Assembly: GCF_022179185.1 (NCBI RefSeq)
Contig: NZ_BPQJ01000007.1
Coordinates: 124,001-188,000 of the forward strand
Direction: 5' to 3'
DNA length: 64,000 nucleotides
From: Methylobacterium frigidaeris
GTDB taxonomy: Bacteria > Pseudomonadota > Alphaproteobacteria > Rhizobiales > Beijerinckiaceae
Made by a program: the position numbers and the translations under genes. The notes below the pieces were generated by a model, which saw nothing but the letters and a program-made list of their open reading frames with translations, made no database searches and was not told the origin of the DNA. This document shows, in pieces, positions 24,161 to 33,100 of the stretch (its first letter is position 1; every line of letters starts with the position of its first letter).

Positions 24161-26506
24161 ATGGACTTCCACCGCCGCTTCACCGTGCTGATGTGCACGC
24201 CGGCCTTCGATCCGGACGACCTGGAGGGCGCGCGCGTCAATCAGATCGTGGCGGCGGTCGAGCATCGCGGCTTCGAGGTGGTGCGGGCGCGGCGGGTCGA
24301 GGATGCGGCGATCGCAGTACAGACCGACGCGGCGGTCGGCTGCCTGGTGGTGGATTGGGGCAAGCGCGGCCTCGACGGCAAGGCAGCGGCGCTCATCGAC
24401 ATGATGCGCAGGCGCGGCCTCGAGATGCCGATCGTCATCATGGTCCGGCGCAAGCGGCTCGAGGACATCCCGGTCGAGCTGCTCGACTTCATCGACGGCT
24501 ACATCTTCCTCGCCGAGGAGACGCCCGAGTTCATCGCCCGCGGCCTCGTCAGCCGGGTGACGCAGTACGCCGAGACCCTGAAGACCCCGTTCTTCGGCGC
24601 GCTGGTCGACTACGCCGAGAAGGGCAACCAGCTCTGGACCTGCCCCGGCCACAATGGCGGCATCTTCTACAACCGCTCGCCGATCGGCCGCATCTTCGTC
24701 GAGCACCTCGGCGAGGCGATCTTTCGCGACGACCTCGACAACTCGGTCCTCGACCTCGGCGACCTCCTGACCCACGAGGGCCCGGCGCTCAAGGCGCAGA
24801 AGGAGGCGGCCCAGATCTTCGGGGCGGAGAAGACCTACTTCGTGCTGAACGGCACCTCGGCCTCGAACAAGATCGTGCTGTCCTCCCTGGTGGCCGAGGA
24901 CGACTTGGTGCTGTTCGACCGCAACAACCACAAGGCGGCGCATCACGGCGCGCTGTTCCTCGGCGGCGGCATCCCGATCTTTCTCGAAACCGACCGCAAC
25001 GCCTACGGGTTGATCGGCCCGATCTTCCACGAGGCGCTGGACGAGGACCGCATCCGGCAGAAGATCCGCACCAACCCGCTGGTCAAGGACCGCGAGGCGT
25101 GGCGCCGCGAGCGGCCGTTCCGCGTCGCGGTCATCGAGCAATGCACCTATGACGGCACGATCTACGACGCGCGCGAGATCGTCGCGAGGATCGGCCATCT
25201 CTGCGACTACATCCTGTTCGACGAGGCCTGGGCCGGCTTCATGAAGTTCCATCCCCTGTTCCAGGGCCGCTACGCCATGGGGCTGACGGGACTCGACGAG
25301 ACCTCGCCCGGCATCATCGCCACGCAATCGACCCACAAGCAGCTCGCCAGCTTCAGCCAAGCCTCGCAGATCCATACCAAGGACGGCCATATCCGCGGCC
25401 AGACCCGGCGGGTGGAGCACCGGCGCCTCAACGAGAGCTTCCTCGTCCACGCCTCGACCTCGCCGTTCTACCCCCTTTTCGCCTCCCTCGACGTCGGCGC
25501 CCAGATGATGAAGGGGCGCTCCGGCATGATCCTGTGGGACGACACGATCCGGCTCGGGATCGAGTGGCGCAAGAAGGTGCGGGCGATCCGCAAGGAGTTC
25601 GAGGAGAACGAGCGCGACCCGAAGCGGCGTTGGTTCTTCGACCCCTTCGTGCCCGACATGGCGACCGGCGCCGACGGCGCGCAGGTGCCGTGGGAGAGCC
25701 TGCCGACAGACGAGCTCGCCTCCGACCCGCGCCACTGGGAGCTGAAACCGGGCGCGGGCTGGCACGGCTTCACCCATGTGGCGCCGGGCTACGCCATGAC
25801 GGATCCGAACAAGCTCACGGTGCTCACCCCCGGCTTCGACCGGCGGACCGGCGAGTACACCGAGCACGGCGTGCCGGCCCCGATCGTCGCGCAGTACCTG
25901 CGCGAGAACCGCATCGTCGCGGAGAAGAACGACCTCAACTCGCTGCTCTTCCTGCTGACCCCGGGCGTCGAATCCTCGAAGGCCGGTACGCTGATTTCGG
26001 GCCTCGTCGCCTTCAAGCGCCTGCACGACGACAACGTGCTGCTGGAAGAGGCGATGCCGGAATTCGTCCGGCGCCGGCCGCAGCGCTACGGCGGCGTGCG
26101 CCTGCGCGACCTCTGCGCCGATTACCACACCTTCCACCGGAAATCGGGAACTTCGGCCTTGCAGCGCAAGCAATTCGCCCCCGAGCACCTGCCGGAGATG
26201 GTGATGCCGCCGAAGGCCGCGGCGCAGATGCTGACCCGCAACAACGTCGACTTCGTGCCGATCGCCGAGGCCGAGGGGCGGATCGCCACGACCTTGATGC
26301 TGGTCTATCCGCCCGGCATCGGCACCGTGTTGCCGGGCGAAAGACTCGACGCGCGGGCGAAACCCATGCTCGACTACTTCAAGATGTTCGAGGCCGCCGC
26401 CAACCTCTTCCCGGGCTTCGAGGCCGAGATCCAGGGCGTCTACCGCCAGGTGGAGCCGGACGGGCGCATCCGCTTCTACACCTACGTGCTGCGGGAGGAG
26501 CGCTGA
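24161..26506 (+). CDS. Orn/Lys/Arg decarboxylase, class I fold (PLP)
   Basis: PLP enzyme, 781 aa, decarboxylating a basic amino acid to a polyamine or diamine. It has the N-terminal receiver-like wing domain (FTVLMCTPAFDPDD, VVDWG) and the PLP-domain entry WTCPGHNGGIFY. The core segment YFVLNGTSASNKIV and the FDEAWAGF motif precede the Schiff-base Lys in STHKQLASFSQ (about residue 393). A C-terminal domain ending VEPDGRIRFYTYVL completes the full-length acid-inducible type. Ornithine is the likeliest substrate, with lysine or arginine as alternatives. AGGAG lies upstream. Its stop overlaps the start of a GNAT gene, suggesting joint polyamine handling. Confidence 0.85.
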   Translation: MDFHRRFTVLMCTPAFDPDDLEGARVNQIVAAVEHRGFEVVRARRVEDAAIAVQTDAAVGCLVVDWGKRGLDGKAAALIDMMRRRGLEMPIVIMVRRKRLEDIPVELLDFIDGYIFLAEETPEFIARGLVSRVTQYAETLKTPFFGALVDYAEKGNQLWTCPGHNGGIFYNRSPIGRIFVEHLGEAIFRDDLDNSVLDLGDLLTHEGPALKAQKEAAQIFGAEKTYFVLNGTSASNKIVLSSLVAEDDLVLFDRNNHKAAHHGALFLGGGIPIFLETDRNAYGLIGPIFHEALDEDRIRQKIRTNPLVKDREAWRRERPFRVAVIEQCTYDGTIYDAREIVARIGHLCDYILFDEAWAGFMKFHPLFQGRYAMGLTGLDETSPGIIATQSTHKQLASFSQASQIHTKDGHIRGQTRRVEHRRLNESFLVHASTSPFYPLFASLDVGAQMMKGRSGMILWDDTIRLGIEWRKKVRAIRKEFEENERDPKRRWFFDPFVPDMATGADGAQVPWESLPTDELASDPRHWELKPGAGWHGFTHVAPGYAMTDPNKLTVLTPGFDRRTGEYTEHGVPAPIVAQYLRENRIVAEKNDLNSLLFLLTPGVESSKAGTLISGLVAFKRLHDDNVLLEEAMPEFVRRRPQRYGGVRLRDLCADYHTFHRKSGTSALQRKQFAPEHLPEMVMPPKAAAQMLTRNNVDFVPIAEAEGRIATTLMLVYPPGIGTVLPGERLDARAKPMLDYFKMFEAAANLFPGFEAEIQGVYRQVEPDGRIRFYTYVLREER

Positions 26507-27111
26507 TGGATTCGGCCCCGGCGCAGCCGGAAATCGTGATCCGCCCGTCCACGGATGCGGACGTCTCGGCGATGATCGACATCTACGAGCACCATATCCG
26601 CCACGGCGTCGGCGATACCGGCGACTTCGAGGAGGATCGGCTACTGCCGGACGACCTCAAGCGCCGGCGCAAGAACATGCGCAGCAAGCGCCTGCCCCAC
26701 CTCGTGGCCGAGCGCCACGGCATGGTGGCCGGCTACGCCTACGCGGTGCCGTTCCGCAAGCGGCCGGCCTACCGCTACACCCTCAAGCACTCGATCTACG
26801 TCCATGCAGGCCACCTCCAGGCCGGCATCGGCCGGCGCCTGCTGCCGGCGCTGATCGAGGCCTGCGCCGCCGGGGGCTACCGCCAGATGATCGGCTACAT
26901 CGACGCCGAGAACGAGGCGTCCTTGCGCCTGCACGAGGCCTGCGGCTTCACCAGGGTCGGCCACCTGCCGGCCGTAGCCTACCGCTACGGCCGCTGGGCC
27001 GACAGCGTGATGGTGCAGTGCCCGCTCGGCACGGGGGCCGTGGACCAGCCCTCGACCTGGCGGCAGGAGGCGGCGGCGCAAGAGGCGCGGGCGCCGCTGC
27101 CGCTGGGGTGA
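26506..27111 (+). CDS. GNAT-family N-acetyltransferase, phosphinothricin-acetyltransferase-like
   Basis: Acetyl-CoA-dependent N-acetyltransferase, 201 aa. The GNAT fold shows IVIRPSTDADVSAMIDIYEHHI at the N-terminus. The acetyl-CoA pyrophosphate loop is in HLQAGIGRRLLPALIE, and the late NEASLRLHEACGFTRVGHL segment is typical of the Pat/Bar subgroup. The insertion DLKRRRKNMRSKRLPHLV between strands is longer than usual. Translation is coupled to the decarboxylase (TGATG overlap), so a diamine or polyamine is a plausible acceptor. A tail of about 30 residues after VMVQCPLG is disordered and Ala/Gln-rich. Confidence 0.78.
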   Translation: MDSAPAQPEIVIRPSTDADVSAMIDIYEHHIRHGVGDTGDFEEDRLLPDDLKRRRKNMRSKRLPHLVAERHGMVAGYAYAVPFRKRPAYRYTLKHSIYVHAGHLQAGIGRRLLPALIEACAAGGYRQMIGYIDAENEASLRLHEACGFTRVGHLPAVAYRYGRWADSVMVQCPLGTGAVDQPSTWRQEAAAQEARAPLPLG

Positions 27112-27153
27112 GGACACTCGGCGATCCAAGCCGTCCAAAGAAAAACTCGTTCC

Positions 27154-27173
27154 CCTCTCCTTTCCGGGAGAGG
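27154..27173. terminator. Hairpin after the decarboxylase-GNAT operon
   Basis: CCTCTCC (27154-27160) and GGAGAGG (27167-27173) form a seven-pair stem 43 bases after the GNAT stop codon. It is short and lacks a strong T-run, so the terminator call rests mostly on position. Confidence 0.35.
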
Positions 27174-27224
27174 TGCTTAGATCGAAGCTCCGCCAGCTCG
27201 ACCATGTGAACATTTGCATGCGTG

Positions 27225-27260
27225 ATACAAAATCCAGAAATAATCTTCCGGATTTTGTAT
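27225..27260. repeat. Inverted repeat at the left edge of the AT-rich islet
   Basis: ATACAAAATCC (27225-27235) pairs perfectly with GGATTTTGTAT (27250-27260) around a 14-base loop, in the first clearly AT-rich sequence after the GNAT gene. The A/T-rich arms resemble a bidirectional intrinsic terminator. They could equally be a scar of the event that placed the islet. Confidence 0.5.
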
Positions 27261-27348
27261 TATCAGGGAAGCTATGACGCGACCGTAGTGATCGACATCA
27301 ATACCGATTACATTCGAATATTTTTATCTATGTTGGATGCAATAATTA

Positions 27349-28265
27349 TCATTCCTTCTTGAGTGTTGATGTTACCAGAGCAATGCACTCTTCAGCAACA
27401 GCCTTGAAGCGCCTGCCGTTGTCATTTAAACCAGAAATATTATATGCTTCCGCATTGTCATTGTTGATTTCTGCAGCGTTGGTCGTCGAGTTATTATTTT
27501 TGGCTGATTTTCGTATATCGCGAATTCGCGTGAATGCAGCCCATCTCGACATCTCAGGCAGTTCGTCATTCTCCATGATCTGCAATTGCACCTTGGTCAA
27601 CTCCGGCGGCTCGTCAGGCGAGAGAAAATCTCGCAATGTCTTGCAGTCATTATTTATAATATAATGTTCTCCGTCGCAAACAGCTCTATGTCGTTCGAAA
27701 TCCTCAAAAACATCATGGAGATAGCGCGATGCATAACGAAGAGCGGAAAGAATGTTTCGTCTTTTCTCGCCTTCGAATAAATCTTCACGAATTTTTACAG
27801 TTTCCCTGCTTTGTTCAAGTGCAATCTGTATCTTATCTATCTCGTCCATACTGTTCTCAAAGAAGGCCTTCCTAATAATCAAATTGCCATCAGCTTTCAT
27901 GGAACGGGAATGCATAGTTCTTTTAATGTGCTTGGTTGAGCGGTACAACTTGCCGACTTCAATTGCCAAATCCCTCTTGACAGACAGGCAGCTCTCCCGC
28001 CTAGCTTTCTCTGCTGCTCCTGCTTTTCGAGTTCTTCCGCCATCATTTTCTCCCGTTTTTCATTTTCTTCTTTGATAATATTAAAATATAAAAAGATTGC
28101 TCCGCCCAGCAGGGTAACGAACGAAAATTGAATGATTGTCCTGAACGCATCCTCGCCGACGGTATTTTTTATAAATGAATTTAATATACTTTTATCCATC
28201 AGCAACATCAGAGATAAGAACGCAGCTGCGACAATTACGGCAATGGCAGTCTCTCTGCGTCGCAT
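27349..28265 (-). pseudogene. AT-rich two-TM coiled-coil protein of unknown function, frameshifted
   Basis: Two overlapping open frames read as one protein of about 305 aa broken once. The 5' part starts at ATG 28265 (MRRRETAIAV, GGA nine bases upstream) and encodes TM1 (7-23), a loop, TM2 (44-62), then a charged helix ending EELEKQEQQR. In that frame a stop follows at 27897. In the -1 frame the helix continues naturally as KARRESCLSVKRDLAIEV and runs to a stop at 27349. A single missing A in the short A-run at 28006-28008 explains the break. The downstream frame's own TTG at 27969 has no usable ribosome site. Codons are AT-rich (AAA, AAT, ATA), unlike every neighbour. I do not recognise the family. 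Confidence 0.6.
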
Positions 28266-28685
28266 AGCTTGATGTCCTTCGGACGATGGATCAGCGGCCA
28301 ATATGATATACGAATTTTTATAACCTGATAGCAGGGCGCGGCTATTACATGATTCGAGATGGCAATATGGGTCAACGCGCAGGTCGCGGCAGATTGCATT
28401 GCAGTTATGGGTTTGCGCCCGTCTCGACGGGGAGAGTGAACGGGCGACTGTGCAACCTGCCTCGCCCGAAGTGATGGTCAAGCTGTGGTGGACGGGCCTG
28501 CGTGACGCCAAGCAGTATATCAGCCTACCGTTTGCGGTGCCCAGCGTAGCCTCTTCGGGCGGCGTCGCCGTTTGACGCGGAACGGTCTCGAGCAAGAGAG
28601 GGCGCCAGATCTTCTCCTCTCTCGTCCCGCGAGCGAGGAGAAGATCTGGCGCCTCATCCGTTCGGGACTGTCCGACCGATCACCC
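28266..28685. other. Spacer with islet boundary and gene remnant
   Basis: AT-rich composition fades out at about 28370. From 28324 to 28575 the plus strand is open without a stop (84 codons) and has a start codon only late (ATG at 28474). The last residues before its stop are AVPSVASSGGVAV. I do not recognise it; it may be the tail of a broken gene. A long hairpin at 28601-28653 fills the end of the gap. Confidence 0.35.
28601..28653. terminator. Long hairpin after the RND pump gene
   Basis: GGCGCCAGATCTTCTCCT (28601-28618) pairs exactly with 28636-28653, and the stem continues inward with one mismatch to about 24 pairs around a loop at TCCCG. It lies 33 bases beyond the stop of the efflux pump gene read on the minus strand. 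It could stop that long transcript before the islet, but no T-run follows. Confidence 0.5.
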
Positions 28686-31600
28686 TCACTCCGCCGGCAT
28701 GTGCCGGCCTGCCTCCCCCTCCGGTTGGCTCGCCGGCAGGCGACCGCGGCGCAGGGACAGGACGAGCCGGGTCGCCCCCGTCCCGAGGCGGTCCATGTAG
28801 AGGTAGAGCACCGGCGTGATGAACAGGGTGAGGAGCTGCGAGACCAGCAGCCCGCCCACCACCGCGACGCCGAGGGGCTGGCGCAGCTCGGCGCTCGCCC
28901 CGTGGCCGATGGCGATCGGCAGGGTGCCCATCACGGCCGCCGCCGTCGTCATCATGATCGGGCGGAAACGCAGGGCGCAGGCCTCGCGGATCGCCGCTGC
29001 CGGGCTCCAGCTCTGCTCGCGCTGCAGCACCAGGGCGACGTCGATCATCATGATGGCGTTCTTCTTCACGATGCCGATCAGCATCAGCACGCCGATGATC
29101 GCGATCACCGAGAGGTCCATCCCGTAGAGCTGGAGCGCGCCGAGCGCCCCGATCGCCGCCGCCGGCAGGCCGGTGAGGATGGTGAGCGGGTGGATGAAGC
29201 TCTCGTAGAGGATGCCGAGCACGAGGTAGATGGTGATGACGGCCGCCGCGAGCAGCAGGCCCTGGTTCGCCAGCGCGTCCTGGAACACCTGGGCGGTGCC
29301 GGCGAAGGTCGTGGTGATGGTGCCCGGCACCCCGAGCTCACCCTTGATCGCGGCGATGCGGTTCACCGCCTGGCCGAGGGCCACGCCGGGGGCGAGGTCG
29401 AACGAGATCGTCACCGCCGGCAGCAGGCCGAGCTGGTTGATCGAGAGCGGGCCCGGCACCCGGGTGACGCTGGCGACGGCCGAGAGCGGCACCAGCTTGC
29501 CGCCGCTCGCGCGCAGGCGGATCTCGTCCAGCCGGTCGGCGGTCCAGTTCAGGCGCGGATCGAACTCGGTGATGACCTGGTAGCTGTCGGCGGTGCCATA
29601 GATGGTCGAGATCTGGCGGGTGCCGAAGCCGGTGTAGAGGGTCTGGCGGATCTGGTCGGAGGTGATGCCCAGCGCCTGCGCCTTATCGGTATCGACCGTC
29701 ACCTTGGCCTGGAGCGCGGCGTTCTGCAGGTCGCTGGTGACGCCCGCGAAGGTGGCGCGGTCGCGGGCCAAGGCCTCGGTCAGCCGCTCGGACCAGCGCT
29801 CGAGCTCGGGCCGGTTCAGGCCCTGCACCACGTACTGGTACTGGCTCTTCGACTGGCGCCCCCCGAGGCGCAGGTTCTGCACCGGGGTGATGAACGAGGT
29901 CAGGCCCGGCACCGCGGCGAGGTCGCGGCGCAGTTCCGCGATGGTGCGGGAAAGCGGCGGGCGCAGGTCGCGGTCCTTCAATTCGACGAAGAACGAGCCC
30001 TGGTTGAGGGTCCCGGAGAAGCCGTTCGAGCCCGCCCGGCTCACCACGTGGGCCACCGCCGGATGGCGGGCGAGGATCACCTCGGCCTCGTGCTGGAGGG
30101 CGCTCATCGCGTCGAAGGACACGTCCTGGCCGGCCTCGGTGGCAATCTGGAGCTGGCCGATATCCTCCGCCGGGAAGAACCCTTTGGGGATCACCACGAA
30201 CATCCAGGCGGTGAGCGCGACGGAGGCGAAGAACACCATCAGCACCGCGAAGGGCCAGCGCAGGCACAGATCGACGCCGCGCTCGTAAGCCCCCTGCATC
30301 CGCGCGAAGCCGCGCTCGAACAGGTTCTTCGTCTGGCCGTGCCCGGCGGCGTCGGCCGGCAGGCGGGCGGCGAGCATCGGGGTCAGCGTCAGCGAGATCA
30401 CCGCCGAGGCGACGATCGCGATCGTCACCACGATGGCGAACTCGTTGAAGATCCGCCCGACGACGCCCCCCATCAGCAGGACGGGGATGAACACCGCGAT
30501 GAGCGAGATGGTGATCGACAGGATGGTGAAGCCGATCTCGCCGGCGCCCTTCAGCGCCGCCTCGAACGGCTTCATCCCCTCCTCGACGTGCCGGACGATG
30601 TTCTCCAGCATCACGATCGCGTCGTCGACGACGAGGCCGACCGCCAGGGTGAGGCCGAGGAGCGAGATGTTGTCGATCGAGTAGCCGAGCAGGTACATCG
30701 CCCCGAAGGTGGCGATGATCGAGATCGGCACCGCGATCGAGGGGATCAGCGTCGCGGCGAGCCGCCCGAGGAACAGGTAGATCACCGCGACGACGAGGCC
30801 GATGGTGAGCACCAGCGTGAACTGCACGTCGTGCACCGCCTCGCGGATCGAGACCGAGCGGTCGTTGACGACGTCGATGGTGCCGCTCGACCCCAGCTGC
30901 TCCTGGAACTTCGGGAGCATCGCCCGCACCCGGTCGACCACGTCCACCGTGTTGGCATCGGGCTGGCGCTGCACCGCCAGCACCAGGCCACGGGTGCCGT
31001 CCTTCCACGAGGCGATGCGGTTGTTCTCGACCGAATCGATGACGCGGGCGACCTCGCCGAGGCGGACCGGCCGGCCGTTGCGCACCGCCACGATCACGTC
31101 GCGGAACGCGTCGGCGTTCATCAGCTGGGTGTTGGTCTGGATGGTGAGGTTCTGCCCCCGCCCCTCGACCACGCCGACCGGCGTCGAGGTGTTGGCGTTC
31201 TGGATCGCCGCCTGCACCTCGTCGACGCCGATGCCCCGCGCGGCGAGCACGTTCGGGTCGAGCTGCACCCGGACGGCGAATTTCTGACTGCCGAAGACCA
31301 GCACCTGCCCGACGCCGGTGATGGTGGAGAGTGACGGCGAGATCACCGTCTGGGCGAAGGCGTCGAGGGTCGGCAGCGGCGTCGTCTCGCTCGACAGGGC
31401 GAGCAGGATCACCGGCGCGTCGGCGGGGTTGAGCTTGCGGAAGCTCGGCGGGATGGTGAGCTCGATCGGCAGCCGGCGCAGGGTGCGGGTGATCGCCGCC
31501 TGCACGTCGGCGGCAGCCTGGTCGATGTTGCGCGACAGCTCGAACTCGACGGTGATCGAGGTGAAGCCCTGGTAGTTCGTCGCCGAGATCGTGGCGATCG

Positions 31601-31826
31601 ATGGGATGGTGGAGAACTCCTTGATCAAGGGCGTCGCCACCGAGGCGGCCATCGATTCGGGCGAGGCGCCGGGGAGCTGGGCGGTGACCGAGATGGTCGG
31701 GAAATCCACGGTCGGCAGCGCCGCCACCGGCAGGAAGCGGTAGGCGAACAGCCCCGAGAGCGTCAGCGCGATCGAGAGCAGGATCGTGGCGACGGGCCGG
31801 CGGATGAACGGGGCCGAGAGATTCAT
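28686..31826 (-). CDS. RND efflux pump inner-membrane transporter, MdtB/MdtC type
   Basis: Proton-driven multidrug exporter, 1046 aa, the expected full length for HAE1 RND pumps. It starts NLSAPFIRRPVATILLSIAL, has the periplasmic porter repeats, and the proton-relay Asp pair in TM4 (GLVVDDAIVMLENI, about residue 407). The second-half equivalents are ILYESFIHPLTILTGLP and GIVKKNAIMMIDVALVL. The N-terminal phrase and the RFRPIMMTTAAAVMGTLPIAIG block are typical of MdtB/MdtC/MuxB rather than AcrB. It is the last gene of a TetR-MFP-RND operon, five bases after the MFP gene. No outer-membrane channel gene is nearby, so a shared TolC is implied. Confidence 0.92.
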   Translation of the reverse strand: MNLSAPFIRRPVATILLSIALTLSGLFAYRFLPVAALPTVDFPTISVTAQLPGASPESMAASVATPLIKEFSTIPSIATISATNYQGFTSITVEFELSRNIDQAAADVQAAITRTLRRLPIELTIPPSFRKLNPADAPVILLALSSETTPLPTLDAFAQTVISPSLSTITGVGQVLVFGSQKFAVRVQLDPNVLAARGIGVDEVQAAIQNANTSTPVGVVEGRGQNLTIQTNTQLMNADAFRDVIVAVRNGRPVRLGEVARVIDSVENNRIASWKDGTRGLVLAVQRQPDANTVDVVDRVRAMLPKFQEQLGSSGTIDVVNDRSVSIREAVHDVQFTLVLTIGLVVAVIYLFLGRLAATLIPSIAVPISIIATFGAMYLLGYSIDNISLLGLTLAVGLVVDDAIVMLENIVRHVEEGMKPFEAALKGAGEIGFTILSITISLIAVFIPVLLMGGVVGRIFNEFAIVVTIAIVASAVISLTLTPMLAARLPADAAGHGQTKNLFERGFARMQGAYERGVDLCLRWPFAVLMVFFASVALTAWMFVVIPKGFFPAEDIGQLQIATEAGQDVSFDAMSALQHEAEVILARHPAVAHVVSRAGSNGFSGTLNQGSFFVELKDRDLRPPLSRTIAELRRDLAAVPGLTSFITPVQNLRLGGRQSKSQYQYVVQGLNRPELERWSERLTEALARDRATFAGVTSDLQNAALQAKVTVDTDKAQALGITSDQIRQTLYTGFGTRQISTIYGTADSYQVITEFDPRLNWTADRLDEIRLRASGGKLVPLSAVASVTRVPGPLSINQLGLLPAVTISFDLAPGVALGQAVNRIAAIKGELGVPGTITTTFAGTAQVFQDALANQGLLLAAAVITIYLVLGILYESFIHPLTILTGLPAAAIGALGALQLYGMDLSVIAIIGVLMLIGIVKKNAIMMIDVALVLQREQSWSPAAAIREACALRFRPIMMTTAAAVMGTLPIAIGHGASAELRQPLGVAVVGGLLVSQLLTLFITPVLYLYMDRLGTGATRLVLSLRRGRLPASQPEGEAGRHMPAE

Positions 31827-31831
31827 GACGC

Positions 31832-33100
31832 CTACTCGATGCGGGTGGGGGCGCCGGATGCCGCGGCCTGCGCCTCGGTCGCGTCCTGCGGGCGCTCGCT
31901 GACGGGCAGGCCGGGGCGAACCCGGAACTGGCCCTCGACCACCACGCGCTCGCCGGTCTTCAGACCCTGAGCCAGGGCGGCGCGGCCGTCGCGGGAGGCC
32001 AGCACCTCGACGGTGCGGCGCTCGGCGGTGCGGTCAGGCTTCACGACCCAGACGAAGCTGCCCTCCTGCCCCGGCTGCACCGCGGCCTGGGGCACCGTGA
32101 CGGTGCCAGGCCGCGAGCCGAGATCGACCTCGATCCGGACGTACTGGCCGGGCCAGAGCCGGTCGTCCTCGTTCGGGAACAGCGCCCAGGCGGTGACGGT
32201 ACCGGAGGCCTGGTCGACGCTCGAATCGACGAAGGTGAGGCGTCCGGTCGCCAGCACGGCCTCGCCGCCGCTGGGATAGACCCGGACTGGTGCGGTGCCG
32301 GGCCGGCTCAGCGCCGCCCGCAACCCGTCGAGGTCGCGCTCCGGCAGCGAGAAGGTGGCGCGCAGGGGCCGCATCTGCGTGATGGTGACGAGGCCGGTGC
32401 CGGCGGATTCGTTGCCCTTGACGAGGTTGCCGGTGGTGACGAGCACCCGGCCGAGGCGCCCCGCGATCGGCGCCCGCACGATGGTGTAGTCGAGCCGGAC
32501 CTTGTCGGCCTCGATCGCGGCCTGCGAGGCCGCGACGTTGGCGGCCGCGACCTTGGCCTCGGCGGTGGCGACGTCGAACTGCGCCTGCGAGGCGGAGGAC
32601 CGGGACAGCAGCTCGCCGACGCGGCGGACGTCGTTCTGGGTGCGGACCTGGGTCGCCTGGTCGCGGGCGAGCGCCGCCTCGTCCCGGGCGATCTGGGCCC
32701 GGATCTCGCGGTCGTCGAGGCGGTAGAGCACGTCGCCCGCCTTCACCACCTGGCCGTCGCGGGCGAGCTGCTCGACGATGACCCCGTCGATGCGCGGGCG
32801 GACCACGACGCTCGCCATCGGCTCGACCCAGCCCACCGCCGAGCGGGTGAGCGCGAGGTCGGTGACGCCGGCGGCCACGGTGGTCACGACGGGACGCGAA
32901 GCGGCGGGGTTCGCCGGGGCTGCGGGCGCTGGCGGCGCATAGGCGACCGGCAGGTGCTCCGGCAGGTGCCGGGCGAGATCGGCCGGCAGCGCCCCCCGGG
33001 CCGTGCTCCAGGCGGCGCGGGTGTCGCCGCCGTGGCGCTGCACGAGCCATCCCGCCCCGGCTGCGACGAGCGCCAGGAGGACGAGGACGAGGCGGATCAT
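31832..33100 (-). CDS. RND efflux membrane-fusion protein
   Basis: Periplasmic adaptor, 422 aa, joining the RND pump to an outer-membrane channel. After a signal anchor (MIRLVLVLLALVAAGAGWLV) and a proline-rich linker, it shows the lipoyl half-motif VVRPRIDGVIVEQLARDGQVVKAGDVLYRLD. An alpha-hairpin (about 135-205) follows, then the second lipoyl half APIAGRLGRVLVTTGNLVKG and the beta-barrel region with LRATFSLPERDL. A Cys lipobox is absent, so it is anchored by its N-terminal helix. It overlaps the TetR gene by four bases and is followed after five bases by the pump gene. Confidence 0.9.
   Translation of the reverse strand: MIRLVLVLLALVAAGAGWLVQRHGGDTRAAWSTARGALPADLARHLPEHLPVAYAPPAPAAPANPAASRPVVTTVAAGVTDLALTRSAVGWVEPMASVVVRPRIDGVIVEQLARDGQVVKAGDVLYRLDDREIRAQIARDEAALARDQATQVRTQNDVRRVGELLSRSSASQAQFDVATAEAKVAAANVAASQAAIEADKVRLDYTIVRAPIAGRLGRVLVTTGNLVKGNESAGTGLVTITQMRPLRATFSLPERDLDGLRAALSRPGTAPVRVYPSGGEAVLATGRLTFVDSSVDQASGTVTAWALFPNEDDRLWPGQYVRIEVDLGSRPGTVTVPQAAVQPGQEGSFVWVVKPDRTAERRTVEVLASRDGRAALAQGLKTGERVVVEGQFRVRPGLPVSERPQDATEAQAAASGAPTRIE

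Noticed and set aside
24107..26188. A 693-codon frame opposite the decarboxylase
   Set aside because: No recognisable motif and low-complexity Asp/Arg/Val content; the plus-strand decarboxylase has all PLP motifs.
27969..28050. The downstream islet frame as an independent gene starting at TTG 27969
   Set aside because: The purine-rich sequence before it is too close to the start, and the frame stays open well upstream with helix-like sequence that continues the other frame, so one frameshifted gene explains it better.
28572..31334. A 920-codon open frame opposite the RND pump gene
   Set aside because: It is Asp/Arg/His/Glu-rich antisense sequence of the kind that high GC produces; the minus-strand frame encodes a full-length recognisable RND transporter.
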